64,000 bases of DNA from Oxytricha trifallax (lineage: Eukaryota; Ciliophora; Spirotrichea; Sporadotrichida; Oxytrichidae): contig ARYC01000358.1 of NCBI GenBank assembly GCA_000711775.1, forward strand, positions 28,934 through 92,933, written 5' to 3'. Numbering within the stretch: position 1 is the first letter of the stretch; each line of letters begins with the position of its first letter. Below are positions 11,801 through 24,700 of the stretch, in pieces. The position numbers and the translations under genes were made by a program. Below the pieces are notes generated by a model that saw only the letters and a program-made list of their open reading frames with translations, was not told where the DNA came from and searched no databases.

Positions 11801-14242
11801 GTTTAGTATATGCAAGGAATCTCTTAATTATTTTTACATTGCATTTTAAATCGCAGCTGCAAAATTAAACAAAGAGATTATGAAAAATTAAATTCAAAAT
11901 AGAGGTTACAATACTTAAGGATATACAACAATCTAGCATTCTCCTAATAACTCCAGCTATATTGGTTTCTTAGATAAAGAAAATAAAAAACAGCAAGTAG
12001 AATAAAATGATTCAAACATATACTTTTCTTTATATATTTAATTGATTCAAAGCATATTAGTACTGAAATATCTAGCTTAAAAAAACACTCAAGGATTGCT
12101 ACTAATACTGTTCAAGCAAGGAAGTTTTAACATATTCATTCCTACCATATTGAAAATGAAGAGCCTGAATCGGTTGATTTTAATTTTGACATTTGTAATC
12201 TTTCTATGTCTTAGATTCAGCCAGACAATAGGAAAATGAAGATGCAAGTTTTCAAAGATTCTGATTACTGGTTGTCAAAAGGGTATACTATGTAATAGAC
12301 AGAAGGGATTGAGGTAGCCTTGGATTATTATAAGCATGGAATTAGAGTTAATCGCTAGGACCACTCTTGTGTGTATAACCTGGCATGTTTACTTAAATTT
12401 ATTGTAAATATCTATGTGTATACAGCAATCTGAATAAGAATCAGAACTCAAGAAAATGGTTTAATCTATGCATTAAAATAGCTCCACAACTAGCTGATTC
12501 ATACTTTGGAAGTGCTATAAGTAGTTTTAAACTTAAGGATTATCAAGAAGCTCTCAATACACTAATGAGAAAGCCAATTAGCACTAAAAGGTAATCCTTT
12601 TCATTTTTAATTTTTTCTAGCATATTTGTAACTGATGATGAATTTGTATATCTCAAAGCACTTTGTAATAAGAAACTAAGAAACTACTCAGAATCAGAAA
12701 ACTAATATAAAAGTTTGGATAAACAATTTAGATTATCCGAGGGGAAAAAACTCATTAAATACGTCTTTTCAATAATGATTTTGCCTCTATAGACAGATAA
12801 AAAGGTAACGTTCATTATTTTATGTTAAAATCATCATTTAGTTAATTGAGGATTACTTTGACAATTTTCTCGAACTTAAAAATCTTCATGATCCCGAGAT
12901 AGGATTAAACTAAAAGGTATCTTAAGCTCTTGATTCAATTTATGTGAAGAATTAATGGATAAATAATTAAGATGCTGTAAATTTCCTATAAACTTTTAAG
13001 TTCTTCAAATAACTACCCAAACATGTACTTATTGATTTGCTTCCTTAACTTGAAATAAAAACAAGCAAAATTAATGATTTAGTTTTTGTTGAGGATACTG
13101 TTGTGCTAATTATAAACGGGAGAGTAACTTTACGATTTCATGAAAATCACGCTCTTGACCATAAAACTCTTGGAGTTTATTCTTAAGGAAGTATATTGGG
13201 ATCTTAAAATGCCGACAATGGTCTTTCTTGTAATTCAAATTCATGGTTGATATGTACTTCAAAGCATGTTTAATATATTTAAATGAGCGATAAAGTTTAT
13301 GAAAAGATAATAAAGCTTTCACTTGATACTAAAAAAGAAATTAACTTACTAGTGTATAAGAATAGCTCTCTTTTCAAAGGACTGTTTCCATGCAATTAGA
13401 AACGTATAGTTTATGAAATTGGATACCTTAAGAAGTTTGAGAAAGGAGAGATTTTACTCACTCATCACCCAAGATCACCTCTAAATATAGATTGGTTAAA
13501 TTACTATAGAGATATAAACTCAGGTAAACTTCAAAAAGAAATAGAGAAAAATCTTCATGAAGTTGATGTGGTAGTTCACACTGGTAAAATTGTTTCACCC
13601 TCTGTATATGAAGGATATATGAGAGCTCTTAGTAAAAAGAAAGTAAACACTTAGCTTTTAGACGAGGTGAAAAAGCAAAGTGCCTTCAGCCCACAAATTA
13701 AGAAACTTATGCTTAAAAACATGACTGAAGGGATGCAAAATGTCATAAAATACAACAATATATTTGGAGATGTAGATGCATAAAGAAAAGCTCTTAATAG
13801 TCCGCAATCTTTCTCTAGTTAATCAGAGATATTTACTTCTATGAGTCCAAGAGGAGATGAAAAAATCATTAAATACATTGATAAAAGGCCTATAATGTTA
13901 ATTATGAGTGGAAAATGTAAAATATTAAACACATTTGATGATAATAAAGAGATAGCATAACTAAAAAGAGGCGATATAATTGGAGAATCTGATTTTCTTA
14001 GATTAGTTGTAAGTAAAAATGCATAGCTTTTATTCATTTTATAGAGTTATGATTTTTTCGGTGAAATAGTAGCGGATTCAGATGAGGGTGTAGAGTGCTT
14101 AATTATAAATAAACCAGATAAATTCATTAGCTTTGAAGAGAAGAAGAAGTTAGTTGAGATTTTTAAAGAGAAACTTGATGGAATAAAATATATTGTACAA
14201 ACTAAATATAAACTAACTCATGAAGATTTACATAGATATTGA
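8859..14242 (+). CDS. Large TPR and cyclic-nucleotide-binding-domain protein
   Basis: Long plus-strand gene, ATG 8859-8861 to TGA 14240-14242, with many small introns and IESs. The N-terminal third is low-complexity, Asn/Gln/Ser-rich. From about 12240 to 12700 there are tetratricopeptide-type helices (WLSKGYTMQQTEGIEVALDY, then PQLADSYFGSAIS and YQEALNTLM). From about 13010 to the end there are cyclic-nucleotide-binding-like beta barrels (FVEDTVVLIINGRV, KGEILLTHHP, IIGESDFLRLV, YDFFGEIVAD). The second barrel contains a recognisable GE.D phosphate-cassette-like turn. The combination fits a cytoplasmic or ciliary regulatory protein; ligand binding is unproven. One intron (9846-10145) contains a 261-bp mobile element. 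The 3' end converges on the JmjC gene, with about 60 bp between stop codons. Confidence 0.65.
9871..10131. mobile_element. 261-bp TA-flanked inverted-repeat element, copy A (MITE-like)
   Basis: Starts AACCCCATAGATCAATTAAG and ends with the imperfect reverse complement (CTTAATTGATCTATGGAGTT). The inverted ends extend roughly 70 bp each. TA dinucleotides flank both sides (9869-9870 and 10132-10133). It lies wholly inside an intron of the TPR/cNMP gene (GTATGA at 9846 to TTTATAG at 10145). Without it the intron would be about 37 nt, the size of other introns here. A second copy, inverted, is at 35824-36084. It has no coding capacity, so it would depend on a transposase elsewhere; the TA duplication suggests Tc1/mariner-type integration. 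The similarity of its end (ACCCC) to TBE ends is short. Confidence 0.8.
10391..10458. other. IES, pointer TAAGTA
   Basis: Direct repeats TAAGTA at 10385-10390 and 10453-10458. Removal restores a long Ser/Asn-rich frame that otherwise meets TGA at once. Confidence 0.75.
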
Positions 14243-14303
14243 TTAAATTTGATTTTATTAATGATTATTCAGTTTAAATTTTAATAACTTAAATATCTTA
14301 ATT

Positions 14304-15786
14304 TCATTTAATCAATTATTTAACATTCTACTTCAAAATTAAATCTCTAATTTTTTCTTTCTAAATCTCAAAGTACTAAGTAATGGCCTTAATATGTATA
14401 GGATCTTTGATTCTGTTCCACATATCATCAATTAAACTCAAATTTTTAGTCATTTTCTCAAGCTTATTTGTAAATAATTCAATGCAACTATAGTGAAAAA
14501 AATTTATATAATTGATATAATTACTATTTATCAAGAGTAGCTAGAAGTTTCTTTAATTGATCTCTATTTTTACGTCCTATATCAATCAAATGCTCTAAGA
14601 TTTCGTCTATATCTTCCGACTAAAATGCTTTTATTATAATAAAAATGCTTACATAGAGAATATTAAAGATGAGTTTTTAATTAAATTTTTCTTCTTTAAT
14701 AATATCTTCTATGATGACTTTTCTGCCTTCATACTTCGCATTTTTCTATTCAACCATATAAAACTTCTTACACACTTTATATCTCTACTTTAATTCACTC
14801 TCCAGTTATTGTGATATGATATTTTTCAAGCAAAATCTAAGTAAGTATTCCTCCGAATTATTAATTTATTACTGTAGACCGTCAAACCAAAAATTGACTG
14901 CTAGTGAATTTTATTCAGTGCTTTAAACTTAATGCCAATAGCCTTCAGGTATACAGATTGCTTGATTTTCTCTAATATTTAATGATAAGTAGGGTAGGCG
15001 ATCAATCACTTATTTCTTATAAAATTTTAATTTTTAATCGAGAGTCTTCAGGTTTTTAATTCAATGGTAAAAGCTGAAACTCTTTATTTTCTACAAGCTC
15101 CTTGAAATAAATTTAGTCTTCGGAAATTTCCAGCTTTTTGCATGATTACTTGACCACGAACTTAAATTTTGAGGTTTAATATATTTAGAATCTGATTTGG
15201 CAAGCTTGAAAGTTTTCCTTCCTCTTATGCAGTAATTAAAATTCAAAAATGCATCGAAATGCCATTGCGATAAAGTTTAGTTCTTGGCTGCCCATATATT
15301 TATGAGTTTTAACTTTTTCTATAAATGATTCAGATACTTTGGATATTTGAGTTTTCTCAATTGAAGTTTTTGCTTTAATTATATTTTTTACTATTCAAGC
15401 TGTAATTTGTCATTTCTTGTGTAAAATGGATGTTGAGCGAGGTAAAGATTCAAATCACCTTCATAAGTAAGAAATTGTTGCAAATTCATTGGTATAATAC
15501 TATGCTTTAGATAGTGGCCAGAAAATTTACCATCTTAAGAAGCAGAAACTTAAAGCGCGGTATTTTCATTTCTTATGCTTGTCAATTGCTAATAAAAATT
15601 AAAAAATAATAAACTTACTTTAGTTATAGATTAAAAAGTAGGCTCTACAGAACTATTACATTATTACTGTTGTTAAATAAGAGAGCAGTTCTTAATGATA
15701 AATGGTAATTTGTGTTCTAAAAGTTTCAAAAACAAGTTTTAGTTTTTACCATGTTTTAAATTTTACTCGTTTATTTTAATAATCAT
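14304..15786 (-). CDS. JmjC (cupin_8) domain protein, possibly frameshifted
   Basis: Minus-strand gene, ATG 15784-15786, TGA 14304-14306. The N-terminal part (LEHKLPFIIKNCS, then LNLYLAQHPFY) matches the entry strands of cupin_8/JmjC proteins. The iron-binding HxD is visible as WHFDAFLNFNYC (about 15255-15290), and the distal His as CIPEGYWHQV followed by SLAVNFWF (about 14890-14960). This gives a full Fe(II)/2-oxoglutarate site. Such proteins hydroxylate or demethylate proteins. Introns fit at about 15598-15627 (30 nt), 14622-14655 and near 14500. Between the two iron motifs (about 15010-15165) the best reading lies in another frame, so two compensating shifts are needed with no obvious IES. 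This may mean unrecognised IESs, sequence errors, or a decaying gene. Domain call strong; exact model weak. Confidence 0.65.
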
Positions 15787-15870
15787 TTTTTATATTATAA
15801 AAGATATTGGTTTTAAAACAAATATAGTTACAAATATATTATATAAAACAAACAAATATTAACATTTAAT

Positions 15871-18015
15871 TCATTGAACTATAAGTTATTGCATTTCTTA
15901 GAATTTTCTAGGAAGTGTAGAATTTCCTGAACTTTTGAGTCTTTATTTTCTTCCTATAAATGCTGAACTAGAATTTTAATTGTTTGAAGGTGTCTATGAG
16001 CCTATCAAGCCTGAAATAAGCCCATTTAAATTTGAAGATGTATTATTTTTATAATCGATTCTTTAAGAGGTCATTGGTCTCATTCTAGCTTTATTTGATG
16101 AACCTCTGTTTGCACTGTTTCTGAATTCTCCTAAAATTTTGTATTCTGATGAAGCTGCGTTTTACATCTATAATCGACTTTGTTTGTTAATTTTCAAAAT
16201 ATTCTAGCCTATACCCTTTGCAGACATTGGATGTCTAGAAACAGAGTAAACAGAATTCATTGGGAAAATGTCTTGATCGGAAAATCCTCCAGTTTTACCA
16301 ATCAATTTGTTATAGTTTTTATAGAGACTATTCTACACTTGCTTTTTCTTAATGAATAGGTTGCTTTAATTATCAACTAAAGAGTCTCTTTAATCAAATA
16401 AGTTTTAAGAAGGTCCATTCAATATTTATGGAGTATATTAGCCTTTTGGATTTTATATCATTGATTGAGAATTTGTTTCTCTTTCTGATTCTAATCTATC
16501 AAGAAACTTGTGGTTTTCTACTGAAATAGTTTTGAGGTCAATTTGGATTTTCTACTTTATCTAGAAGAGTGAATCGTAGATAAACTTCAAATAATCATCA
16601 TTAGATATTAGTAATTCTAGGACCTTTTGCTTATCGACAAGTTAAAATTACTAGAAGTTAGTATACATATCAAGCTCTACAAAGTTAGAAGGAGTTTTTG
16701 ATTTTTAGCTCCCATTAGAAAAGGGTTAATGATTTTACTATGATAATTTTCTTTTCTCAATATCTTTCCTAACACTTTCAATACATTCAACAAATATTTT
16801 TTGTAAATAGGAATCTTGTTAAACTCTATCTCCATTTACACTCTTAAGCTTCTTATATTCTTTTTCTAAGATCTCATTTCTGCTCTTTAATCTTTGAATT
16901 TTTTGGTTGAGTTGATCTTACTTTGAATCAACCACTTTTGAAATTTCATAAGCTAATCTATCTTTTTCTAAATTTGAATGTTTATCTAAAATTTTCTTGA
17001 CAACATCGTAGCTGGTAACTGTGTCTTCATCCCATATAAGTTTTTAACTCTTTAATTGAGAGGCAAGATTCCTCTCTAAAGTTCCTTAAGGGCTTGCTTA
17101 CTCTGAATCTTCAGTCAAATTGTACAATGCTAACTACATATTATTCTTATCATTAAGATTTTCAGAGCTGACCAGACCTTTCTTGATGTCCCTTTAGTAC
17201 TATATTAACTGCGAGCAATTATCCTGAGTCTTGCCTAAAGCCATCTTAAGTAATTTACTCTATCGTTTTTGTTTAGTAATTTGCATCATTAAAAACTGCT
17301 TTTCTTCCTCTAAAGTTTCATTTTTCTATCGCAACGACTCTGCTTCTCTTGTATGATGCTTATAAAGCTTTGATAAATTAAGCGCCTCACTTCTGAACCA
17401 CTCAAGCTATCTCTCTAGAGACATGATTTTCTCATCTCTTCTCAATGCAAATTCTTGTTCACTGCACTTCTTTTTCATTGCTACAAGCTCTTTTTAGATT
17501 TTCAACATGTGGCCCTAAATTCTTAACAAAAGTTTTTATACTTACTCTATACGCAGCCATAAAATCCTTTTCATGCTTAACAATCATGCCATCTATTTTA
17601 TCATCTAAGTCGCTTATAACATTATGTATTTCAACGTGAATCTGTTTATACTCAACTGAATTATTTGCTAGAAATTATCACTTTGCGAATTAAATTTTAC
17701 ATTTTTAATGACTGTTCTAATGATTTTAGTCTACCCCTCTTGAACTAATGTGATTAAGATTTTGACCATGATTATCATTAATGGATAAATTATGCTGATG
17801 TTTAACACCAGTTAAGAAAGTTTAATTATCATCTCCCTATTAAAGATAGAAGTTAAACTTCAAAAATAACTTACTGTCATGGTAATGATGTTTTGATTGA
17901 TGCTTGAGATTGGTTCTAAGAAGTAACTCAATTACTTTTACTGAGTATTTTCGAAATTAGTGATGTGAGCTTGACTTTAACGTTATCTTGCAGATAATTA
18001 TTAATCAGCTTTCAT
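15871..18015 (-). CDS. Coiled-coil protein, unassigned
   Basis: ATG 18013-18015 to TGA 15871-15873 on the minus strand. Long heptad-like stretches run from about 17430 down to 16700 (for example QKNETLEEEKQFLMMQ, KKILDKHSNLEKDRLAYEI, RLKSRNEILEKEYKKL). Then comes a Ser/Asn/Gln-rich C-terminal tail (SSNLNGLISGLIGSQTPSN) ending QEMQQLIVQ. Introns or IESs interrupt the first 600 nt (one GTAAG...TAATAG intron near 17835-17875; others between 17530 and 17700). No catalytic motif seen. Proteins of this shape are common in ciliate basal bodies and axonemes, but I cannot name this one. Confidence 0.6.
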
Positions 18016-18301
18016 TGTTTTATTTTTAATATAAGTAAATATATAATAAATTGACCTAGAGATTAATTATATGAAGAATTAAACTTAATTTTTAATAGTT
18101 CGGATCAGTTAATTTAGAACTGATCAATATTACAAAGACTTATAAGACTGGTATTTCAAATGAAAGTATAATATTTAAAATTTCTGATAAAAACACTTCA
18201 CTATACTTTATCAAAACCTTGAAAACAAAATGGGGGAAATATTGCATTGCTTAATGTTCTTTATTTATGAAAATTAGTTTTAAACCCTTTTAAACACACC
18301 A

Positions 18302-21300
18302 ATGAACAATTCAACTCTTATTTAATAAATACAGCAAACACCTTCACCTCAAATCTAGCTATAGACTAGCAAGTCTGCTTTCACTCCAGTAGTTCACAGG
18401 CCCACTGCAGTGAGACAGTCACCCATAAACATCTTTGAGCCATCTCCAATGCAAAAGCATCTTTTGTACATGAGTGCTCTCATGAGGCAACAAAGTAAAT
18501 AGATGTCAGAGCAATAAATCTATTACTAAGTGCCAATTCAGCAGCAATCTACCATGATACCTATTTAGTTGTTCTAAAAGGTGCAATCTCCTAACAAGCA
18601 GGTCACTCCCACACAGTTCCTAAAAGCATTTGGTGGGAAATTAGAGCAAATAAATAATACTCCAAACATGGTTAGATCTGAAAGCATTCAACATCAATTG
18701 TAATAGCAACATTAGCTTTTTGTAAATGGGCCAAGAGGATTCAGTTACGAGGTGCTTCTTCCACAGAAATCTCTCTTGAATCGCTCTCCATTAAGTATAA
18801 ACCTCATAACTATAAATAAATTGGTTAACAGGTTCATAACTCCATATAATATTCTGACATTTGCTTAAATCTTGAACATTGAAAAGATATATTATAATGT
18901 ATTCATTAAGTATTAAAATTTGAAGGAATTTTATGCATGATGTAAAAATTTATTATTAAATTTGGTGTAATTATTGTCATAGAGGATCATGTTGATATTG
19001 TAGAAATACATTCGAAATTGGAAAATTAATTTAAATTAGAAATTAAATTATTATAATTATTGGCAGTTAAAGTTGGCCAATTTAAACGATCTTGGGCTCA
19101 TTCGATAGAGAATTCAAAATTAGCTGGACTTTATTATTGGCGGTACTATTTTATCTCATCCCTGGAGCGAGATAACTCGGCTTTAATGTAGGGGTATAAT
19201 TTAATGAATTTAGAGGCGTTTAATTAAAGCCGAGTTATCTCGCTCCAGGGATGAGATAAAATAGTACCGCCAATAATAAAGTCCAGTTAATTTTGAATTC
19301 TCTATCGAATGAGCCCAAGATCGTTTAAATTGGCCAACTTTAACTGCCAAGATTTTTATTTATATTTATTTTTAAAAAAATTAATTTTCCAAATTCAAAT
19401 GTATTTCTACAATATCAAATAAAACTTAGCAACTCATAATATTTTCAAATAATTTTAATTCAGCTTGAAAATTTAAATTCCATAGTTTAAAATAATTTAA
19501 AAAAATTATCCCATAAATGTATGGCATTTATAATTAAATAAATTGGTATTTAATTTTAAAATAAGAATCTTTATTAATTTTAATAATTAAAATCTTAATA
19601 CTTTTTATTAAATTCTTCTTTACAAAACTTTTTAGTCATTAATTTATAAATAGAATAATATAAAGTTTTTAAGTGGTGATACAGGGATGAACTCAGATGG
19701 AAGCGCAGACCTTGATAAAGACATGGATTCAACTGACTTTAGCCAGTAAAGTGCCAGCAATTAAAGCTTATAAAACTCCTAGCAAAATTTGACAGAAAAG
19801 TCGAAAAAACAATCTCGGAATTAATTAGAAATTAATGGGATTTAAAACTCTACAAAAAAGAAACTTAATTTTAATGCATTCATTTTATTATGTAAAACTT
19901 AAATAGCTCTGTTTTTAAGAATAAATAAAATAAAGGCAAGTAAAAAGTATTTTTTAATTATATTTGCTTCTATTATTTTTTAAAGTGGTTTTTAATATTT
20001 TTATTAGGAAAATTCTTTGTAATAACAAAAAAGGACTTTAATTATGATGTTTTATGTTTTAGGAATACATTTTAATGAATTAATATTAAAATATTTTATA
20101 TTGAAACCATTGCAGATACCAAAGCCAATGTACAAAAATTCTGAATCTAATTCTATTTTAGCTTGGATCCCGCAATTTTAGCGAGACTTTACTTTTTGCA
20201 TTATATCTGAATTATCCTAGAAAGCAGGATATTTAATTTTCAACAAACTCTTATAAATAGTAAAAGGGCCTTTTCTGGCTTATGCTAGAGATAAATATTC
20301 ATTCTAGAAATACCAAAAAATAGATTTATTTATTTTCTTTACTTTCCATTGAGTATAATGAAGCAAGATATAAATAATTAATTCATTTTTCACCAAAAAA
20401 TTGAATTAATTTTAATAATATTAATTTATCATATCTTCCAAAATAAAAAATTATTATGATTTATTTAAAACAATTTATGAGGTTTTTTAATTGTAATTGA
20501 TAATATTCTTTCATCAGATGACTTGAATGAATGCGTGGATTTCCTGTTAAAAAAGGAAAAACCAGAAATCAAGAAAGATTCAAAGGGTGCCACTCTCAGA
20601 GTCATAAGACACAATTCCAGTGCCAAGAGCAAGGAGAAGAAGAAGCGTTAGAGAAAGAATCTGGATCAGCACTCAATCTTATCAGAATAAACACCCCAAA
20701 ACCCCTTAATTGTTCTTTGATACTGATAAGGATTGATATAATTGATAATTCTATGTTATTTAAAAATAATATAACTATTTAAATCTTTAAAATTCCTCTA
20801 ATAAATATTTTTGTAAAATTAAATTTACTATAAATTATTAACTTTTTTGTTAAATCAAATTATAATTTATCGATGAAAGTATTTGTTCATTTATTAGTAA
20901 TTGTTTTGTTTTTTTTAAAATAACTTTATTTTTATTAAAATTTGGAATTTTACCAATTCAGTTTTAGGATTGCATTTTATTAGAACGTCAGTAATTCTTA
21001 TACTCATATTCTTTTTACGAAACCCTTTAATTAGGTAAAAGAAATTAAAAATAGGAAAAATAAATCAAATTATATAAAGAGGGATGATTAAAATCGAATT
21101 TTTTCTTTACCTTAGATAAAGTATTACATGTTTTAACTTTTAATATAAGTAATTTAAATGCATTTTTCCATATTCACTTATAAAGTAAAATTAATATAAC
21201 TTGCGTAATTTAGTGAAGTTGTACTCAATATTTCAATATTTTTAAACATAAATAAAAAAATCTTCACTGGAAACATTTTCTCTTATATTTTGAATTTATA

Positions 21301-21558
21301 GTTGAGCATCTATAACTTTTTTATATCTTTACGAAAAAAAGCCCCACACCTTTGTAATTTTGGAATGTTATATATTTACTAACACAAATTCTATCATTAA
21401 ATGAAATTTTTTGTGTTAAATACTTCGATAGAAATCCCAATTGGGATAAAATAACTATTCAAAGGCTTTCTGACGAATTAGGCTTGAAAGAGAGCTAAAT
21501 CTATAAATGGAACTGGGACCAAAGAAAAAAAACTGGTCTCTCCCTCGAGGAACAATGA
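18302..21558 (+). CDS. Homeodomain protein in at least four MDSs
   Basis: MDS1 (18302 to about 18835) is Gln/Pro-rich and disordered (MNNSTLIQQIQQTPSPQ). MDS2 (about 19690-19875) is acidic and Ser-rich (SDGSADLDKDMDSTDF). MDS3 (about 20525-20690) is Lys-rich and ends in a basic arm (KEKKKRQRKNLDQHS). MDS4 (about 21415-21558) gives KYFDRNPNWDKITIQRL and ESQIYKWNWDQRKK, then TGA 21556-21558. QIYKWNWDQRKK matches homeodomain helix 3 (W48, N51, R53), and the basic arm in MDS3 would be its N-terminal arm. The homeodomain is thus assembled across an IES. Exact pointers between MDSs were not fixed, so the joined protein is a model. Expected role: nuclear DNA-binding regulator. IES1 holds a foldback element; IES3 starts with a C4A4C4 block. 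Confidence 0.65.
18994..19416. mobile_element. Foldback element FB1
   Basis: A 423-bp near-perfect palindrome: about 190-bp arms (GATATTGTAGAAATACATT at the left tip, its complement at 19398-19416) around a loop near 19195-19225. It shares tip sequence with FB2 and FB3, and an inner CTCGCT-type block with FB3. It has no ORF. It sits in the IES between homeobox MDS1 and MDS2, so it would be eliminated with that IES. Confidence 0.85.
20694..20705 (+). repeat. Telomere-like CCCCAAAACCCC block at an MDS/IES edge
   Basis: CCCCAAAACCCC followed by TTAATTG lies directly after the last recognisable codons of homeobox MDS3. TBE ends elsewhere in this window begin CAAAACCCC and continue ACCCCTTA. No TBE gene follows in the roughly 700-bp IES (about 20690-21415), so this is a short remnant or chance match. 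The rest of the IES is AT-rich with nothing recognisable. Confidence 0.6.
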
Positions 21559-21792
21559 ATCTTTCGAGATTTCTGCATCCTCAGAAATTCTTATCCAAAT
21601 AAATAAACACATTTGTAAATAAATTAACAGTCTAAGCTATGGATCTTTGTGATATGAATCATGATTATTGATTCTATCATTAATTTCCTTAGTAATATAT
21701 ATGTTGAAAATAAATAATCCGTATATCTAATTTTGTGAACTAATAATTTCTATTTCAAAATACATATCTCTACTTTATATTACTAATTGCGA

Positions 21793-24700
21793 ATCTTTGC
21801 AGTTTCTTAGCCTAAAATCTTTTACAAAACTTTTCTTGCAACAAAAGTTGAAAACCCATCATTCTTAAAATATATATAATTTGATTAAATTTGAATTCAA
21901 CCAGGTGTTTGACCAATCTCTACAACTTACGAAAGTTCCAAACCACCTCGATGCATAACCTTTTCTTAATTGCTATTATGTGCCATCGATTAAAGTAGAA
22001 GGTGACACAGTCAGGACATTATTGTTATTAATTGCAGCAAAAGGATATGAAGGAGGATGCACTACAATTCCATGATAATACTCTTTTAAATCATCCCTGA
22101 TATTCAGATATTTATCAATTTCTTGTGCATATAATCCAATTTTGTTGTCTTTTAGAAGACCAGCATAATTGTCCAAAATATCACCACTTTTCTCACTCCA
22201 CACTTCAAAACGGATATCAAATTCTGAATTAATTAAAAAAATTAAATTTAAGAGAATTTGATTTTACAGTTCGATAATATGTACTTCCGAAAGTGAAAGC
22301 TATTGAACTAGTTGAGAAGAATTAATTGTATTCTCCATGTATGTAGGTATCTGTTTATAGATTAAAATAAAAACGTTACTATTTTTATTAAGTTTATACA
22401 TATTCGTACAAAGAGGACCCTGTCTGTGAGCCTGACGAAACACCAAAAACTTTACTCGTATGCTTGAAAGATATAGTATACTGTAGTCTAACTGATGGAG
22501 TGTCCTATAGTGGAGCAAGAGATCTACAATCAATTGTAATTTATTTCAATTAACTCATTATTTAAAATATGATAAAAGGGAGTTTAAATGATTAAAATTA
22601 TTGCAAGTTTTTTAAGCATAAATTAGTTTATTTTGAAATTTGGAGAAATATTTAAAAGCCCAAAATTACTCAATAAAATGCTTAAATATATTTAATCTTA
22701 AAGAATTAAATGATATAAAAAATTAATGATTAAAAATTATAAATAAAAAAACTCTTATGAACTCTTAGAAAACAATTTTTATGAGAAAAAGAATTAAATA
22801 TGGCTTATTGAAAAATTTGAATAAATACAATTATACAGATGCTATACAGATTAAGCAAAACTGCATAAATTATAAAATATTTCCCTCTAACCAGGAATTT
22901 ATCTTTTAGATTTATTTTTTAATTTCATGAAGTATTAAAGTGAATTTTAAAAAAAAATAATTATGTTAGTTACTTTTAGAATATTATTTTGCATAATTGC
23001 CATTTATGAGATATTGCAAACATATCTTATTTTAGAAAAGTAACTTTGTAACATGCTTTTTATTAAGAATTCCTAGATTTTAATGTAAAATTATCATTAA
23101 CTACTTAAGGAATTAGGCTTGAAATTAGAAATTAAGCCTTATAATCTTAAAGACCTAAAATTCATTGATTACATTATAATTTAAATTAAAGTTTTGCACT
23201 TTCTTTATTTATTCTCTAAAATGTCCCAAAATACACAAAAAATTAGTTCTCTAAGACATTAAACTAATTTGTTTTTAGGATTATATTTTTATCAATTCTA
23301 TAGAAAATTTATTCTTAAATAAGTTGATTTTTATAAATATCTACAATAGTTATTTATGATTTTATTTTTCTACCATCTCAATAGTTATGATAATAATGGT
23401 TTAATTTATGCCTTCTACTTTTAATAATATAAATATATATATACATATATTTTTTTTAAATGAGGATTGCACTGAGCATATAAATATTTCTATTATTAAG
23501 TTGCTGTTTAAGAAGCATTAAGCCAATTTATGGCTGTGTCGCTACGTGAAGTACTTAATGTATGATAAGTTAATCTCACATTTGCCTAGTCTCCTTTTAC
23601 GAGATCTAAAAAGAACAAATTTTAATGATAATTTCAAATTTTAAACTTTTTTTGTAATTACCTTTATCTAAGAAAACTATTAAAGCAGATGTGTCTAGAT
23701 CTTTGTCATAGTGCACTTCATATAAGCTAGTTTCTTATAAAGCATATTCATGAAACCTGCCATAATTTTTATTAATTAAAGAACGAAACAAATATAATTT
23801 TAACCATTTTATAATCAATCTCAACTTTAGTGATTTTTATGTCTTGGAAATCCAACACAATCAAAACCCCAAACCCTTTCATTAGTTTGATTGAGTTTTT
23901 GATTGATAAAAGTAGACTATTAAGGCATACTTTATTAGAGTTTTAATAGGGTTTATGTTGGGGTTAATGTTTAAATATTAGTAATTTAAGTGAGTATAAC
24001 AAGATTGTTTTTAAAATATTTCACACAAACATAAGCTTAGAGTCATGAAGTAGTTCTCTGAATTTTATCTTTCTAAATTGTTGTTTGATTGTATCTATTG
24101 TTTGTTAATTCTCTTAGCTTGGCTTGATAATAGTTGAGCATGCAAGTTCTCTGAGACCTCCATTGATTTTATTTTTATCGAGATATTGCTTGATTCTTTA
24201 CATAGAATCTCTCTCACCCATGCAGCTAAAGTAATCGTTTCTTGGCATGTCGCTCTCTATTATTATTACTGCTTGAGCCCGGATATCCCATTAAGTGTCT
24301 CCATCTCTCCAATCCTCTCTCTGGGAAATATCCAGGAGTGCCATATACATTTCCTTATGCAGAGGCTTGCACTCTTTGAGCTCTGTTGAAGTCAATAATA
24401 TAAACTCTAAGAGGCTGAAAGTTCATCATGATGTTCTCTGGCTTTAAGTCTCTATGAACATAACCTAGCTTGTGAAGCTCTTCAATCCCCTCCACTATAT
24501 GCTATACTATCTAGCTAACTTATCTCTGACATCTATTGTCAGATAAGTTCTCTGTAAGTCATTCAAGTAAAGGAAGCAAGCTAGATGATATGCCTGCACT
24601 CATTTAACTTTGCCTTTTAAAGAGCATAATACTCATTAGCAAATTCCATTTGGAACTTGTCATCAGCAAGGAAGTAATTGAAAGGATATATCTTATAAGC

